Positions 8,664 through 17,279 of a stretch of DNA of 64,000 bases are shown here, piece by piece (the first letter of the stretch is position 1; each line of letters opens with the position of its first letter). Source of the DNA: Spirosoma arboris (GTDB lineage Bacteria; Bacteroidota; Bacteroidia; Cytophagales; Spirosomataceae); assembly GCF_009754945.1 (NCBI RefSeq), contig NZ_WPIN01000012.1, forward strand, positions 62,001 to 126,000, in the 5' to 3' direction. The notes under the pieces were generated by a model that did no database searches, had not been told where the DNA came from, and worked only from the letters and a program-made list of their open reading frames with translations. The translations under genes and the position numbers were made by a program.

Positions 8664-8963
8664 ATGACCACTTTCACCCATCTATGCCGGTATATAAACC
8701 AGCAGTTCACACTACCGGTATCAGGCATCAAATCGTACCACCGCCTGCAAACCGATTTAGGACTAAACGACATTGAGGCAATCGAAGTGGTCGTTTTTAT
8801 GGAATTATTGTATGGGCTAACCTTACCCGATGAGACTCTTACGTCTTCACTCTCGGTGGCGCAATTATGTAAGCTCATTGAGCAATATGCAGAAAAAGAA
8901 CAGCCTGATTCGACATTTCTAGTGTATCGAAATCCACAACAAGTTTTTGCCCGAGTCAGCTAG
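8664..8963 (+). CDS. Acyl-carrier-protein-like protein lacking the phosphopantetheine serine
   Basis: 99 aa. Residues about 25-72 follow the carrier-protein fold: TDLGLNDIEAIEVVVFMELLYGLTL then PDE and SVAQLCKLIEQYA, comparable to the ACP pattern DLGxDSLDxVELVMxLEExFxxxIPDE. At the place of the modified Ser in DSL this protein has Asp (sequence N-D-I), so it should not carry a phosphopantetheine arm. It may be an ACP-fold protein used for protein contacts (the DUF1493 group is similar in idea). No fatty-acid or polyketide genes are nearby and it stands alone between divergent or convergent neighbours. The fold assignment is by pattern only. Confidence 0.65.
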   Translation: MTTFTHLCRYINQQFTLPVSGIKSYHRLQTDLGLNDIEAIEVVVFMELLYGLTLPDETLTSSLSVAQLCKLIEQYAEKEQPDSTFLVYRNPQQVFARVS

Positions 8964-9110
8964 ATCGAAAATCGTCTGTAGTAAAAAAACCTGTTACGTG
9001 GTTCCAAGAAGATGGTTTTCAGCCTACCTGTCCCATTGGAGAAAGTTGTTCCAATTACTCAATAAATTTCAGTAAACCGGCATTCGCTTACTATTTCTTC
9101 AGTTATTTTT

Positions 9111-10295
9111 CTAGGGTTTCCTGTTGCCAAAGTACAAAACATTGGGAGCGTCTGAACGAGCGGCAGCGATGTCAAGTTTGCCGTCTTCGTTGAAATCACC
9201 AACGGCAAAACCATACACAGTCCCTTTGGAATCACCAAACGAAATTGAGTTAAAACTGCGACCTGTCCCGTCATTAAAAAATACGGACGACGGTGCTTCT
9301 ACATGGCCAACAAGAATATCAACTTTCTTGTCGTTGTTTAGGTCAACCAGGGTAAGCGCATAAGGAACTATCCTGGAATCAGCGATACGAATACCGGCTG
9401 AAAAGGTTTGATCTTTTTGGCCAAAATACAGGCTTACTCCCTTGTTTTCGTCTACAGTTACAATGTCTAGTAGCTTGTCTGCATTAATATCAGCTACGGC
9501 TGCCACACGAATAGTGGCGTCAGACGGGCCGAATGGAATACGACGCGTATCTGAAAAGGTGATCGCTGAGCTGCCCAGATATACATAACTCTGACCACCG
9601 TCCCGATGTGGTACAACAAGGTCAATAAACCCACCATGATTAATATCCGCAGGGGCTATGGTCGTGGCAGGATAAGGAGCGACTGGGATGCAATTCGCAG
9701 TAAACTGCCCTTTCCCGCTGTTTAAGCAGATATAATTTGATGTTTTCCCCAAATCACCTCTGTTTGCCAAAATGATATCCGGCAATCCATCGGCGTTGAT
9801 ATCAGCGACGGACAAATTCCGTGTTGGCCATTCAGGAAGACCAAATTCAGACCCAATCGTGAAACTCCCTTTCCCGTCATTCAGATAAATTCGCTTCGAG
9901 TCTGGCGAATCATTGCTAATCGCAATATCAGGAAAACCATCTCCATTAAAATCAGCCAGACCACCGGTATAGGAGCGGTCTGCAACCTTCCCGAGGTTAT
10001 ACGCCTTTCGTATGCCGCCCATTCCATCACCAAGAAGGACGCGGTCTACAATAGGCCAATGCCGTCCCTTCACCAGCAATAGGTCAAGATGGCCATCGCC
10101 ATCGAAATCGCCCATACTTACGTTCGCCGTTGTATCGACTTTCTCTTCAAGTTGTAACGTATGATTGAAGTCTGGTAAATCCTGAGTAGACTTCCTCTTT
10201 TCCTGATTGTGACTGGCAGCATCCTTGTTCTGCTGAGCAAGAATTTCAGGAGTTACAGTACCGACAAGGCAAATAAGTACTAAAAAAAATTTCAT
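9111..10295 (-). CDS. Secreted seven-repeat FG-GAP/VCBS beta-propeller
   Basis: 394 aa with signal peptide MKFFLVLICLVGTVTPEILA. Seven repeats carry calcium-loop-like motifs: GDFDGDGHLDLLL, ADFNGDGFPDIAI, ADINADGLPDIIL, ADINHGGFIDLVV, ADINADKLLDIVT, VDLNNDKKVDILV and GDFNEDGKLDIAA. This predicts a seven-bladed integrin-like propeller, probably periplasmic or surface-exposed. It begins 22 bp after the LytTR regulator and is on the same strand, so it is likely the third gene of that operon. Such proteins usually bind rather than catalyse. The ligand is unknown. Confidence 0.85.
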   Translation of the reverse strand: MKFFLVLICLVGTVTPEILAQQNKDAASHNQEKRKSTQDLPDFNHTLQLEEKVDTTANVSMGDFDGDGHLDLLLVKGRHWPIVDRVLLGDGMGGIRKAYNLGKVADRSYTGGLADFNGDGFPDIAISNDSPDSKRIYLNDGKGSFTIGSEFGLPEWPTRNLSVADINADGLPDIILANRGDLGKTSNYICLNSGKGQFTANCIPVAPYPATTIAPADINHGGFIDLVVPHRDGGQSYVYLGSSAITFSDTRRIPFGPSDATIRVAAVADINADKLLDIVTVDENKGVSLYFGQKDQTFSAGIRIADSRIVPYALTLVDLNNDKKVDILVGHVEAPSSVFFNDGTGRSFNSISFGDSKGTVYGFAVGDFNEDGKLDIAAARSDAPNVLYFGNRKP

Positions 10296-10317
10296 AGCAG
10301 TTTAGTAAACGTGTGAA

Positions 10318-11022
10318 CTATAACCCCAGCTTGCTTAAAAACGAATCCCGGTATGTTTCGGCAATGGGGATTTCTTTTTGTTGAACATAGACCCGGTTGC
10401 CGTCAATATGATTGATCATCGATTTATTGATCAGAAAGGATCGATGCACGCGGATAAATAAATCGGCGGGCAATAACGCGGTCAAGGTGGAGAAAGCCAT
10501 TTTAGGTAAAAAAGTTGACCCGATAGTCACCACTTTGGTATAGTTACCCTGTGCTTCAATATACAGGCAATCGTCATAAGCCACCTTGTAAATCTTGCCC
10601 TCTGACTTGACAAAAAAATACGTTTGCGGGGATGGCGTGTTGGCTTCGGCAACCCGTTTTGGGCTTCCCTGAAGTTTTTCCTTCGCCTTATCCACCGCCA
10701 CGATAAACCGCTCCAGCGAAAAGGGTTTGAGTAAATAATCACAGGCAGCCAGGTCAAACGCGGTTACGGCATATTCCTCATAAGCCGTTGTGAAGATAAC
10801 CTGGGGCGAATTTTTCAGGGTATTTACAAAGCTGATACCGGTGAGTACCGGCATGTGAATGTCCAAAAAGATCAGGTCGATCGATTGCTCGGATAAGATC
10901 GCTTTAGCCTCCAGCGCATGGCCACATTCGGCAATAATGTGCAGCTCCGGCAAATGGCTACAATAGTTCCGAAGGATCGTTCGGGCGACCGGCTCATCAT
11001 CGACGATCAGGCAATTGATCAT
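10318..11022 (-). CDS. LytTR-family response regulator
   Basis: 234 aa. The receiver has D8/D9, phospho-acceptor D54 (IFLDIHMP) and Lys in LLKPF. A LytTR DNA-binding domain occupies about 130-234 (YFFVKSEGKIYKVAYDDCLYIEA; LPADLFIRVHRSFLINKSMI). Its start overlaps the end of the LytS-like kinase gene by 26 bp, so the two form a two-component system. Confidence 0.93.
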   Translation of the reverse strand: MINCLIVDDEPVARTILRNYCSHLPELHIIAECGHALEAKAILSEQSIDLIFLDIHMPVLTGISFVNTLKNSPQVIFTTAYEEYAVTAFDLAACDYLLKPFSLERFIVAVDKAKEKLQGSPKRVAEANTPSPQTYFFVKSEGKIYKVAYDDCLYIEAQGNYTKVVTIGSTFLPKMAFSTLTALLPADLFIRVHRSFLINKSMINHIDGNRVYVQQKEIPIAETYRDSFLSKLGL

Positions 11023-12064
11023 GGCGTTCCTGTTTTATTTTTATCCGAAGCTCAACGGTATAGACGTCATTGGCGGCCTCCTGTCTCAGCGAATAGTCAC
11101 TCCCATACAATAGCTCAAGCCGCCTAAGCGTATTCGCTAGTCCAACCCCTGACTCTTCGTTCAGGAATTGATCGTTCTGGTTTTCAGATTGATACGAGTT
11201 ACTCACAGTAAAGCAGATAAAGTTATCCGAAATTTTCAAGGAGATCGTTATGTGAATCTGCGGCACCAATGTGTTTTTGGCATGTTTAAACGCATTTTCC
11301 ACAAACACAATGAGCACCAAAGGGGCAATCTTACTGGTTGGCGCAATCACGGGTTCGATATCTGTTTGCAGGACGAGCCGGTCACTGATTCGGATTTGCT
11401 CAAAATCAATGTAGTTCTGAATATAGTCCAGCTCCTCCTTCAGAGGCACAAATGGCTTTTTGGCGCTGTATACCGAATACCGTAAGAGGTTGGATAGCTT
11501 CAGCAGTAAAGCCGGAACCCGTTCGTGCTCGTCAATTGAAATGCCGTATAGATTATTCAGCACATTGAACAGAAAATGCGGGCTTAACTGGGCCTGTAAT
11601 ACATTGAATTCACTTTGCTTTTGTTCGGCTTTGATCTGGGCCTCCTGTACTTCCTTTTGTACAGTTGCCCGAATCAGTTTCAAGAACATACCCATGATCA
11701 GGCCAATCAAAAAGAAGGGCATGATGTCGACCCCTAACTCCCAAAGTTCTGCATGCGGATGACTGAATACATACCTGACAACTAACCACTTAAGAACAAG
11801 TAACCCCAAACTCGACAGCAGCGTGTAGCCTATAAAACGAACCAGTTCCTTCCGGAGATACCAGCGGCCCAGCAGCCAGCGACCCGTATACATGCAGAGC
11901 AGGAAGAAGATACAATCAATCCCCGTCGACCAGTTATTCTCAAATCGATACCCTTGCAACTGCATCAAATACCAGCCCACTCCTAAACCGGCCAAAACGG
12001 AGGCCGAGAAAATGAGGTGCAAGCTTAGCTTGTTTCCGCTGATGAGCTGCCGAACGGTTTTCAA
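10997..12064 (-). CDS. LytS/YehU-type membrane histidine kinase
   Basis: 355 aa. Four hydrophobic segments lie in residues 15-130, followed by a short coiled coil (KEVQEAQIKAEQKQSEFNVL), then the His_kinase motif with H163 in LSPHFLFNVLNNLYG and a HATPase domain ending in GVGLANTLRRLELLYG. There is no periplasmic sensor domain of any size, so sensing is within or at the membrane. The start codon is TTG at 12064; the next in-frame Met is 33 residues on and would cut the first membrane span. Operon order is kinase, LytTR regulator, propeller. Confidence 0.9.
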   Translation of the reverse strand: MKTVRQLISGNKLSLHLIFSASVLAGLGVGWYLMQLQGYRFENNWSTGIDCIFFLLCMYTGRWLLGRWYLRKELVRFIGYTLLSSLGLLVLKWLVVRYVFSHPHAELWELGVDIMPFFLIGLIMGMFLKLIRATVQKEVQEAQIKAEQKQSEFNVLQAQLSPHFLFNVLNNLYGISIDEHERVPALLLKLSNLLRYSVYSAKKPFVPLKEELDYIQNYIDFEQIRISDRLVLQTDIEPVIAPTSKIAPLVLIVFVENAFKHAKNTLVPQIHITISLKISDNFICFTVSNSYQSENQNDQFLNEESGVGLANTLRRLELLYGSDYSLRQEAANDVYTVELRIKIKQERHDQLPDRR

Positions 12065-12432
12065 GAGTGTAGGACAAGTTTAAGTTGACTGTTTATCGGC
12101 ACAGCTTGTGCCTATTTTTTTTCGACAGGATTACAGGATTTAACAGGATTATATTGACTAAAAATCCTGTTAAATCCTGTAATCCTGTCGAAAAAGAAAC
12201 TTGTTTTGCATCCGTTTTCATGGCTCAAAGATCGATGAATCCAACTACCGAAAAAGTTCGGGGGGCCACTCTGCCCGATTGGGGGACGGATCACGACAAA
12301 CGGGTGACGAAAGGGCTTACCCACCGAAAACACCATTCTACATCCCACTCCACAGCACCCGTCCCCAAAAATTGAGCGTGTTCAGCATAGGATCGATGTT
12401 TGGGCAGGATTTCTCACGAACGAGCCTGCCCT
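12065..12432. other. Intergenic region with large palindrome
   Basis: 368 bp between the divergent kinase and barrel genes. It holds the perfect palindrome at 12118-12195. Open frames on both strands through the palindrome encode mirror-related peptides and are artefacts of it. A weak -7-like GATGTTTG at about 12395-12402 could serve the barrel gene. Confidence 0.5.
12118..12195. repeat. Perfect 33-bp inverted repeat built of AGGATT units
   Basis: Arms 12118-12150 and 12163-12195 are perfectly complementary with a 12-nt loop. Each arm contains three iterations of CAGGATT (or AATCCTG) and ends in an A/T tract beside CGA. It could form a long hairpin. Units of this kind occur as dispersed intergenic repeats in many bacteria including Bacteroidota (from memory). 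It lies in a divergent gap, so it is not an ordinary terminator. Confidence 0.85.
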
Positions 12433-14883
12433 ATGAACCGCTATTTTTTGTTGCCGCTGGCGATGCTGGCAATCCTCTGTACGCCCACGAAAGCCCAATC
12501 GATCACCGGAAAAATCAGTGGGCAAATCCGGGATCCCCAAAACAGAGCCCTCCCAGGTGCCACGGTTATCTTACAGGAAAGGCAGGACTCTACGGTCAAA
12601 AAAGTCAGCCTTTCTGATACTGATGGCGCTTTTGAGGTTAAAAACCTACCCAAAGGCGACTATGTACTGAGTTGTTCCTACGTCGGTTTTCAGGCGTACA
12701 AAAGTGGCCTTTTAACGATTACCGAAACACAGACTGCCTTACGTCTGCCCGTCATTGTTTTACAGGCTTCCACGCCAAAAACGTTAAACGAAGTAGTCGT
12801 TACAGCTAAAAAACCCCTGGTTGAACAAAAAATAGATCGACTCATTGTCAACGTCGATGCCATGCTTACTGCAGCGGGTGGCAATGCCCTGGACGTATTA
12901 GCCAAAAGCCCCGGTGTGATGGTGAGCACGAATGATGATATCAGTCTGAATGGCAAACGGAATGTGCTGGTACTGATCGATGACAGGCCCACCTATATGT
13001 CGGCGCAGGATCTGGCGGCTTATCTACGATCTCTGCCCGGCGGTTTGCTGGATAAGGTCGAATTGATCAGTAATCCTCCGGCCCGGTACGATGCAGCCGG
13101 GGGCGCCATTATCAATATCGTGTTGAAAAAAAACAGAGCGGCTGGTTTTAACGGCAGTTTAAATCTGGGCTATAACCAAGGGCGCTATGGTCGCAGCAAC
13201 AACGCATTACTCCTGAATTACCGCACCAAAAAGTTCAACATCTTTACCAATAGCAGCTTCAGCCGCGACCGGAATTTCAGCGAAGAAACCTACAGCCGTT
13301 ATTTTTTTACGGACGCAGGATTACCTCAATCTACTATCCTGCAAACCAGCCAGTCAAACTATACGTCCAATGGCTGGAACGGGCGGATCGGAATGGATTA
13401 TGTTGCGTCGCCTAAAACAACCATCGGTATCCTGTTTACCAGTTCTACCCGTCCTAAATCCGACCGACTCGATTATACCAGCAATCAATATACTGGCTTA
13501 ATGCAATTGGATTCGGTATCGAAAGGCTATACCGATGGCCACTATCAATCCAGGAATACTGGGCTCAATCTGAACCTATCGCATAAATTCGACAGTACGG
13601 GTAAGCTATTGATGGCCAACGTAGATTACCTGACTTTTCAGACTAACACAAATCAGTTTTCGCCGATTGACACGTATCGACCTGACGGTCAGTTGGCAAA
13701 TACGCAGGAGCGGCTTTTTATTATCCCCTCGACGGTTCGGATTTATGCGGGAAAATTGGATTATACGCAGCCCTTAGCTGGCAAAGCCGAATTTAGTGCT
13801 GGCCTTAAATCGAGTTATGTGATGACTGACACGGAATCGAATTGGTTCAACCAGACAGGAGATGGCTCGGTTCCTGATTATGGAAAAAGCAACCATTTTC
13901 AATACACCGAAGCCATCAATGCCGCCTATGTCAACCTGAAAAAGGAGTGGTCGCGTTGGGCCATCCAGACGGGTTTACGCCTGGAGAATACCCAATCAAC
14001 AGGCCATCAGTTAGCTAACCCAGCAACGGTTGATTCCACGTTTCACCGAAGCTATACCTGGCAATTTCCATCGCTGTATCTATCGTATAAACTCGATAAG
14101 CGTGGCGATAACACCCTTGTGCTGAGCTATAGTAAACGGATTCGGCGACCCGGCTACCAGCAACTGAACCCATTCCTGTTTTTCCAGGATCGATACTCCT
14201 ATTCCGGTGGCAATCCGAACCTGATTCCCGGCTATGGCCAGTCCATTGACCTACGCTATACCTACAAACATTATCTGGGTGTTACGCTTGCCTATAGCTG
14301 GGACAAAAATGGCATCAATCCCATTACGAAAGCCGTTGGCGATCAGTTTATTACCCGCCCCCAAAACTTTTACCAGGGTCATTCGCTTGGGATAATACCC
14401 AACGTATCGTTTTCACCAACCAGTTGGTGGACAGTCAATATTAGCGCCGTTTTATTAGCCATTAGAAATCAGGGTAATGCAGCGGGTGTGACAATCGATC
14501 AACAATCGAACCTTCACGAAGTGGAAACCATGAATCAGTTTCAGTTGGGCAAAACCTGGAGTGCCGAATTGACCGGCTTTTTTCCTGGTAGCCAATTCTT
14601 CGCCCAAACCAAAAGCAGCTCGATTTATAACATTAGTGCTGGCCTCCAAAAAACCATTCTCCAGAGACAGGGAACGCTGCGCTTAACTGTAAACGACATC
14701 TTCTATACGCTGGTGATGCACAGCCAAACCGTTGCCCTTAACCAGATTTCGGCGTTCTATACCCGACAAAGCGATACACGTCGGGTTGGACTCTCCTTTA
14801 TGTATCGCTTTGGCAAAGAGGCCAATGCCCGAAAACGGAATACTGTTGGGAGCGCCGAAGATGAGAAGATGCGAACGAATTAA
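12433..14883 (+). CDS. Outer-membrane beta-barrel receptor (carboxypeptidase-regulatory plus plug)
   Basis: 816 aa from the ATG at 12433, which places a signal peptide (MNRYFLLPLAMLAILCTPTKAQ) at the N-terminus; the 11 codons before it are not signal-like. A beta-sandwich at about 25-110 (SGQIRDPQNRALPGATVILQ; GDYVLSCSYVGFQAY) is followed by a plug (NVLVLIDDRPTYMS; LISNPPARYDAAGGAIINIV) and a barrel to the C-terminus. It belongs to the same general family as the genes at 5.1 and 38.6 kb but is more distant. It probably takes up or binds an unknown ligand. The tail after the last strand is short and basic. Confidence 0.88.
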   Translation: MNRYFLLPLAMLAILCTPTKAQSITGKISGQIRDPQNRALPGATVILQERQDSTVKKVSLSDTDGAFEVKNLPKGDYVLSCSYVGFQAYKSGLLTITETQTALRLPVIVLQASTPKTLNEVVVTAKKPLVEQKIDRLIVNVDAMLTAAGGNALDVLAKSPGVMVSTNDDISLNGKRNVLVLIDDRPTYMSAQDLAAYLRSLPGGLLDKVELISNPPARYDAAGGAIINIVLKKNRAAGFNGSLNLGYNQGRYGRSNNALLLNYRTKKFNIFTNSSFSRDRNFSEETYSRYFFTDAGLPQSTILQTSQSNYTSNGWNGRIGMDYVASPKTTIGILFTSSTRPKSDRLDYTSNQYTGLMQLDSVSKGYTDGHYQSRNTGLNLNLSHKFDSTGKLLMANVDYLTFQTNTNQFSPIDTYRPDGQLANTQERLFIIPSTVRIYAGKLDYTQPLAGKAEFSAGLKSSYVMTDTESNWFNQTGDGSVPDYGKSNHFQYTEAINAAYVNLKKEWSRWAIQTGLRLENTQSTGHQLANPATVDSTFHRSYTWQFPSLYLSYKLDKRGDNTLVLSYSKRIRRPGYQQLNPFLFFQDRYSYSGGNPNLIPGYGQSIDLRYTYKHYLGVTLAYSWDKNGINPITKAVGDQFITRPQNFYQGHSLGIIPNVSFSPTSWWTVNISAVLLAIRNQGNAAGVTIDQQSNLHEVETMNQFQLGKTWSAELTGFFPGSQFFAQTKSSSIYNISAGLQKTILQRQGTLRLTVNDIFYTLVMHSQTVALNQISAFYTRQSDTRRVGLSFMYRFGKEANARKRNTVGSAEDEKMRTN

Positions 14884-14898
14884 ATGGAGACACTTCTA

Positions 14899-15948
14899 CT
14901 AAAGCGTTGCCATATCGATCACAAAGCGATAGTTAATGTCTCCTTTGAGCATTCGGTCATAGGCCGCGTGAATGTCTTTTATGTCGATGATTTCAATATC
15001 CGCTACGATAGTATGCGCTGCACAAAAGTCAAGCATTTCCTGTGTTTCCGGGATACCGCCGGAGGCTGAACCTACTACACTTTTGCGACCTAATTGCAAC
15101 AGGCCCACTTGTTTAACCTGAAAGCCTTGAGGTGGAATGCCAACAACAATGTGTATGCCATCCAGTTTTAACAGCGAAAGATAAAAGTCGAAATCATGTT
15201 CGGCGCTAACCGTATCGATGATAAAATCGAACGATGATTTTACTTTTTCAACCTCCTCCGTATTACTGGTTACGACAAAGTGTTGAGCACCTAATTTTTT
15301 AGCATCCGCTTCTTTATGGGGTGATGTGCTCAGGATGGTTACTTCGGCCCCCAGGGCTACGCCAAACTTCACTGCCATATGCCCAAGTCCACCTAAACCC
15401 AGCACGGCTACCTTATGCCCTTTGCCTACTTTCCAATGCTTCATTGGTGAATAGGTCGTTATACCGGCACACAATAAAGGGGCTGCCGCAGCCAGATCCA
15501 AGTTCTGGGGAATGCGTACGGTAAATGATTCATCAGAGACAATTGTGTTCGAGTAGCCACCATAAGTTGGTCGGTTGTCCAGATATTTATCCAGGGCATT
15601 GTAGGTCGGAATTACTCCATTTTCGCAATAGACTTCCAATCCTTCCTCGCAGTGATGGCATTTCCTGCAAGAGTTAACCAGCGTTCCCACACCGGCCAGG
15701 TCGCCAACCTTAAACCCTTTTACGTGGTCGCCAACTTTACTGATGCGACCTACAATTTCGTGTCCCGGAACCATTGGAAAAATACCCGGAAACCATTCAT
15801 TGTTTATCTGAGCTAAATCAGAATGGCATACACCACAGTATAAAATTTCTACTTGCACATCATGTGCGCCTACTTCTCTTCTTTCAAAGTTCCAGAGCGC
15901 TAATGTTTCGTTGGCACGTTGTGCTGCATACCCTTTTGCTGCTATCAT
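14899..15948 (-). CDS. Zinc-dependent NAD(P) alcohol dehydrogenase (YahK/cinnamyl type)
   Basis: 349 aa from the ATG at 15948 (MIAAKGYAA), the usual start for this family; the open frame extends 15 codons upstream without homology. Catalytic zinc ligands are in CGVCHSD and GHE, structural zinc cysteines in CRKCHHCEEGLEVYC, and the Rossmann motif is LGLGGLGHMAVK. The predicted activity is reversible, NADPH-preferring reduction of aldehydes. It is divergent from an AraC regulator, a common arrangement for substrate-induced dehydrogenases. It converges on the barrel gene with a 15-bp gap. Confidence 0.93.
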   Translation of the reverse strand: MIAAKGYAAQRANETLALWNFERREVGAHDVQVEILYCGVCHSDLAQINNEWFPGIFPMVPGHEIVGRISKVGDHVKGFKVGDLAGVGTLVNSCRKCHHCEEGLEVYCENGVIPTYNALDKYLDNRPTYGGYSNTIVSDESFTVRIPQNLDLAAAAPLLCAGITTYSPMKHWKVGKGHKVAVLGLGGLGHMAVKFGVALGAEVTILSTSPHKEADAKKLGAQHFVVTSNTEEVEKVKSSFDFIIDTVSAEHDFDFYLSLLKLDGIHIVVGIPPQGFQVKQVGLLQLGRKSVVGSASGGIPETQEMLDFCAAHTIVADIEIIDIKDIHAAYDRMLKGDINYRFVIDMATL

Positions 15949-16224
15949 TGGTTGTGATTTTTGTTGTTTTGACCGCTGCAAAAGTACCGGCAAGGCATAC
16001 GCCCCCAGATGTGTATATCAAACAGAAAACTGAGAAAATCAAAGCGTGCTTACGCATGAACGAGAAAGTACCATAAGGGTCAACCCTCTATTGCTTAATA
16101 CGGGCAATATTTGATTTTTACAGCTTTTTATTTGGTATCAGTAAGTTCAGTCTCTTCTTTTTGATGAATTTTGGGTTCACCAAGGGAACATCACCAAGTG
16201 ACAAGAGAGGCAATCAGGAACAAG

Positions 16225-17130
16225 ATGAAAAAGACCAATTTAAGTGAAGACCTGAAGCTGGATGATCGTGTTTGGATGCCCGCCGATATCAATAAGGATA
16301 TTCAGCATTTCAATGTTTTTTATGTCAGGCACAATAACGATGACCGGTTCAACTGTAAACCTTTTAGCAGGAAGTCGTTATATAAAATCAGCCTGTTGAA
16401 AGGAAAAACGAGACTTTATTATGCTGACAAAACAATGGAGTTTGATTGCGGGCTGCTATTTTCTAATCCCAACATCCCTTATTCCTGGGAGCACCTGGAA
16501 TCGGAACAGGTGGCCTACTTTTGTATCTTCACCGATGAGTTTTTTGATCAGTTTATCAACCTCAATGAATACCCCGTTTTCCAACCCGGCTATGTACCAC
16601 TTTTCCAACTAAGCCCGGAGCAGTTCACTGATTTTGAGAATCTATTCAAACAAATGCTGAGCGAAATTGCGCTTGAGTTCAGTTATAAATATGATTCGCT
16701 CAGGGCCATGGTTCTCCAGCTTATTCTAACAGCACTAAAGCTGAACCCTTCTACTTTTCATCGGTATAAGGACTCCAATGGTAGTCAACGAATTGTGTCC
16801 ATTTTTATGGAACTATTGGAAAGACAGTTCCCCATTGAGTCGACGATGCAGCGGATGGAATTACGCTATCCAACCGATTTTGCCAATCAATTATCCATCC
16901 ATATCAACCACCTGAACCATGCCTTGAAGCAGGTAACGGGTAAAACGACTTCTCAACTCATTGCTATACGAATTATGCAGGAAGCCCGGAGTCTTCTTCA
17001 GCATACGGATTGGAATATCACTGAAATAGCCTGGTGTTTGGGCTTTGATGACCTTCCGCATTTTATTAATTTTTTCAAACGAAACCAGCAACTCACGCCA
17101 AAGCTTTATAGAAAGATACAGGCTAGTTGA
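16225..17130 (+). CDS. AraC-family transcriptional regulator
   Basis: 301 aa from ATG 16225 (MKKTNLSED). The N-terminal half is cupin-like (LYKISLLKGKTRLYYADKTMEFDCGLLFSNPNIPYSWEH abbreviated by its GLLFSNP core). The C-terminal 100 residues hold two HTH motifs: FANQLSIHINHLNHALKQ and ITEIAWCLGFDDLPHFINFF. It is divergent from the alcohol dehydrogenase across 276 bp and is likely its regulator. The effector is unknown. Confidence 0.9.
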   Translation: MKKTNLSEDLKLDDRVWMPADINKDIQHFNVFYVRHNNDDRFNCKPFSRKSLYKISLLKGKTRLYYADKTMEFDCGLLFSNPNIPYSWEHLESEQVAYFCIFTDEFFDQFINLNEYPVFQPGYVPLFQLSPEQFTDFENLFKQMLSEIALEFSYKYDSLRAMVLQLILTALKLNPSTFHRYKDSNGSQRIVSIFMELLERQFPIESTMQRMELRYPTDFANQLSIHINHLNHALKQVTGKTTSQLIAIRIMQEARSLLQHTDWNITEIAWCLGFDDLPHFINFFKRNQQLTPKLYRKIQAS

Positions 17131-17164
17131 TCGTTGATAAATACAATCTAATCGTTCTACTTCC

Positions 17165-17172
17165 TATATTTG
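17165..17172 (+). promoter_or_regulatory. Predicted -7 element of the ClC gene
   Basis: TATATTTG, a perfect TAnnTTTG match, 108 bp before the ATG. It implies a leader of about 100 nt containing the inverted repeat at 17233-17270. Confidence 0.5.
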
Positions 17173-17232
17173 CCATCAATACGGGAAATGGTGTCTTCCT
17201 GATCCAACCGCCCTCTTGAAGGGATGATGGCG

Positions 17233-17270
17233 CCTATTAGGGCTAAACGTTTTTTCAGCGTTCTAATAGG
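17233..17270 (+). repeat. 8-bp inverted repeat in the ClC leader
   Basis: CCTATTAG (17233-17240) and CTAATAGG (17263-17270) flank a 22-nt loop and end 9 bp before the start codon, so a hairpin could affect translation. Short arms make this tentative. Confidence 0.35.
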
Positions 17271-17279
17271 TATTGTTAT

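Noticed and set aside
12085..12375. Open frames of about 80-96 codons on both strands
   Set aside because: They arise from the perfect palindrome: both strands encode nearly the same peptide segment.
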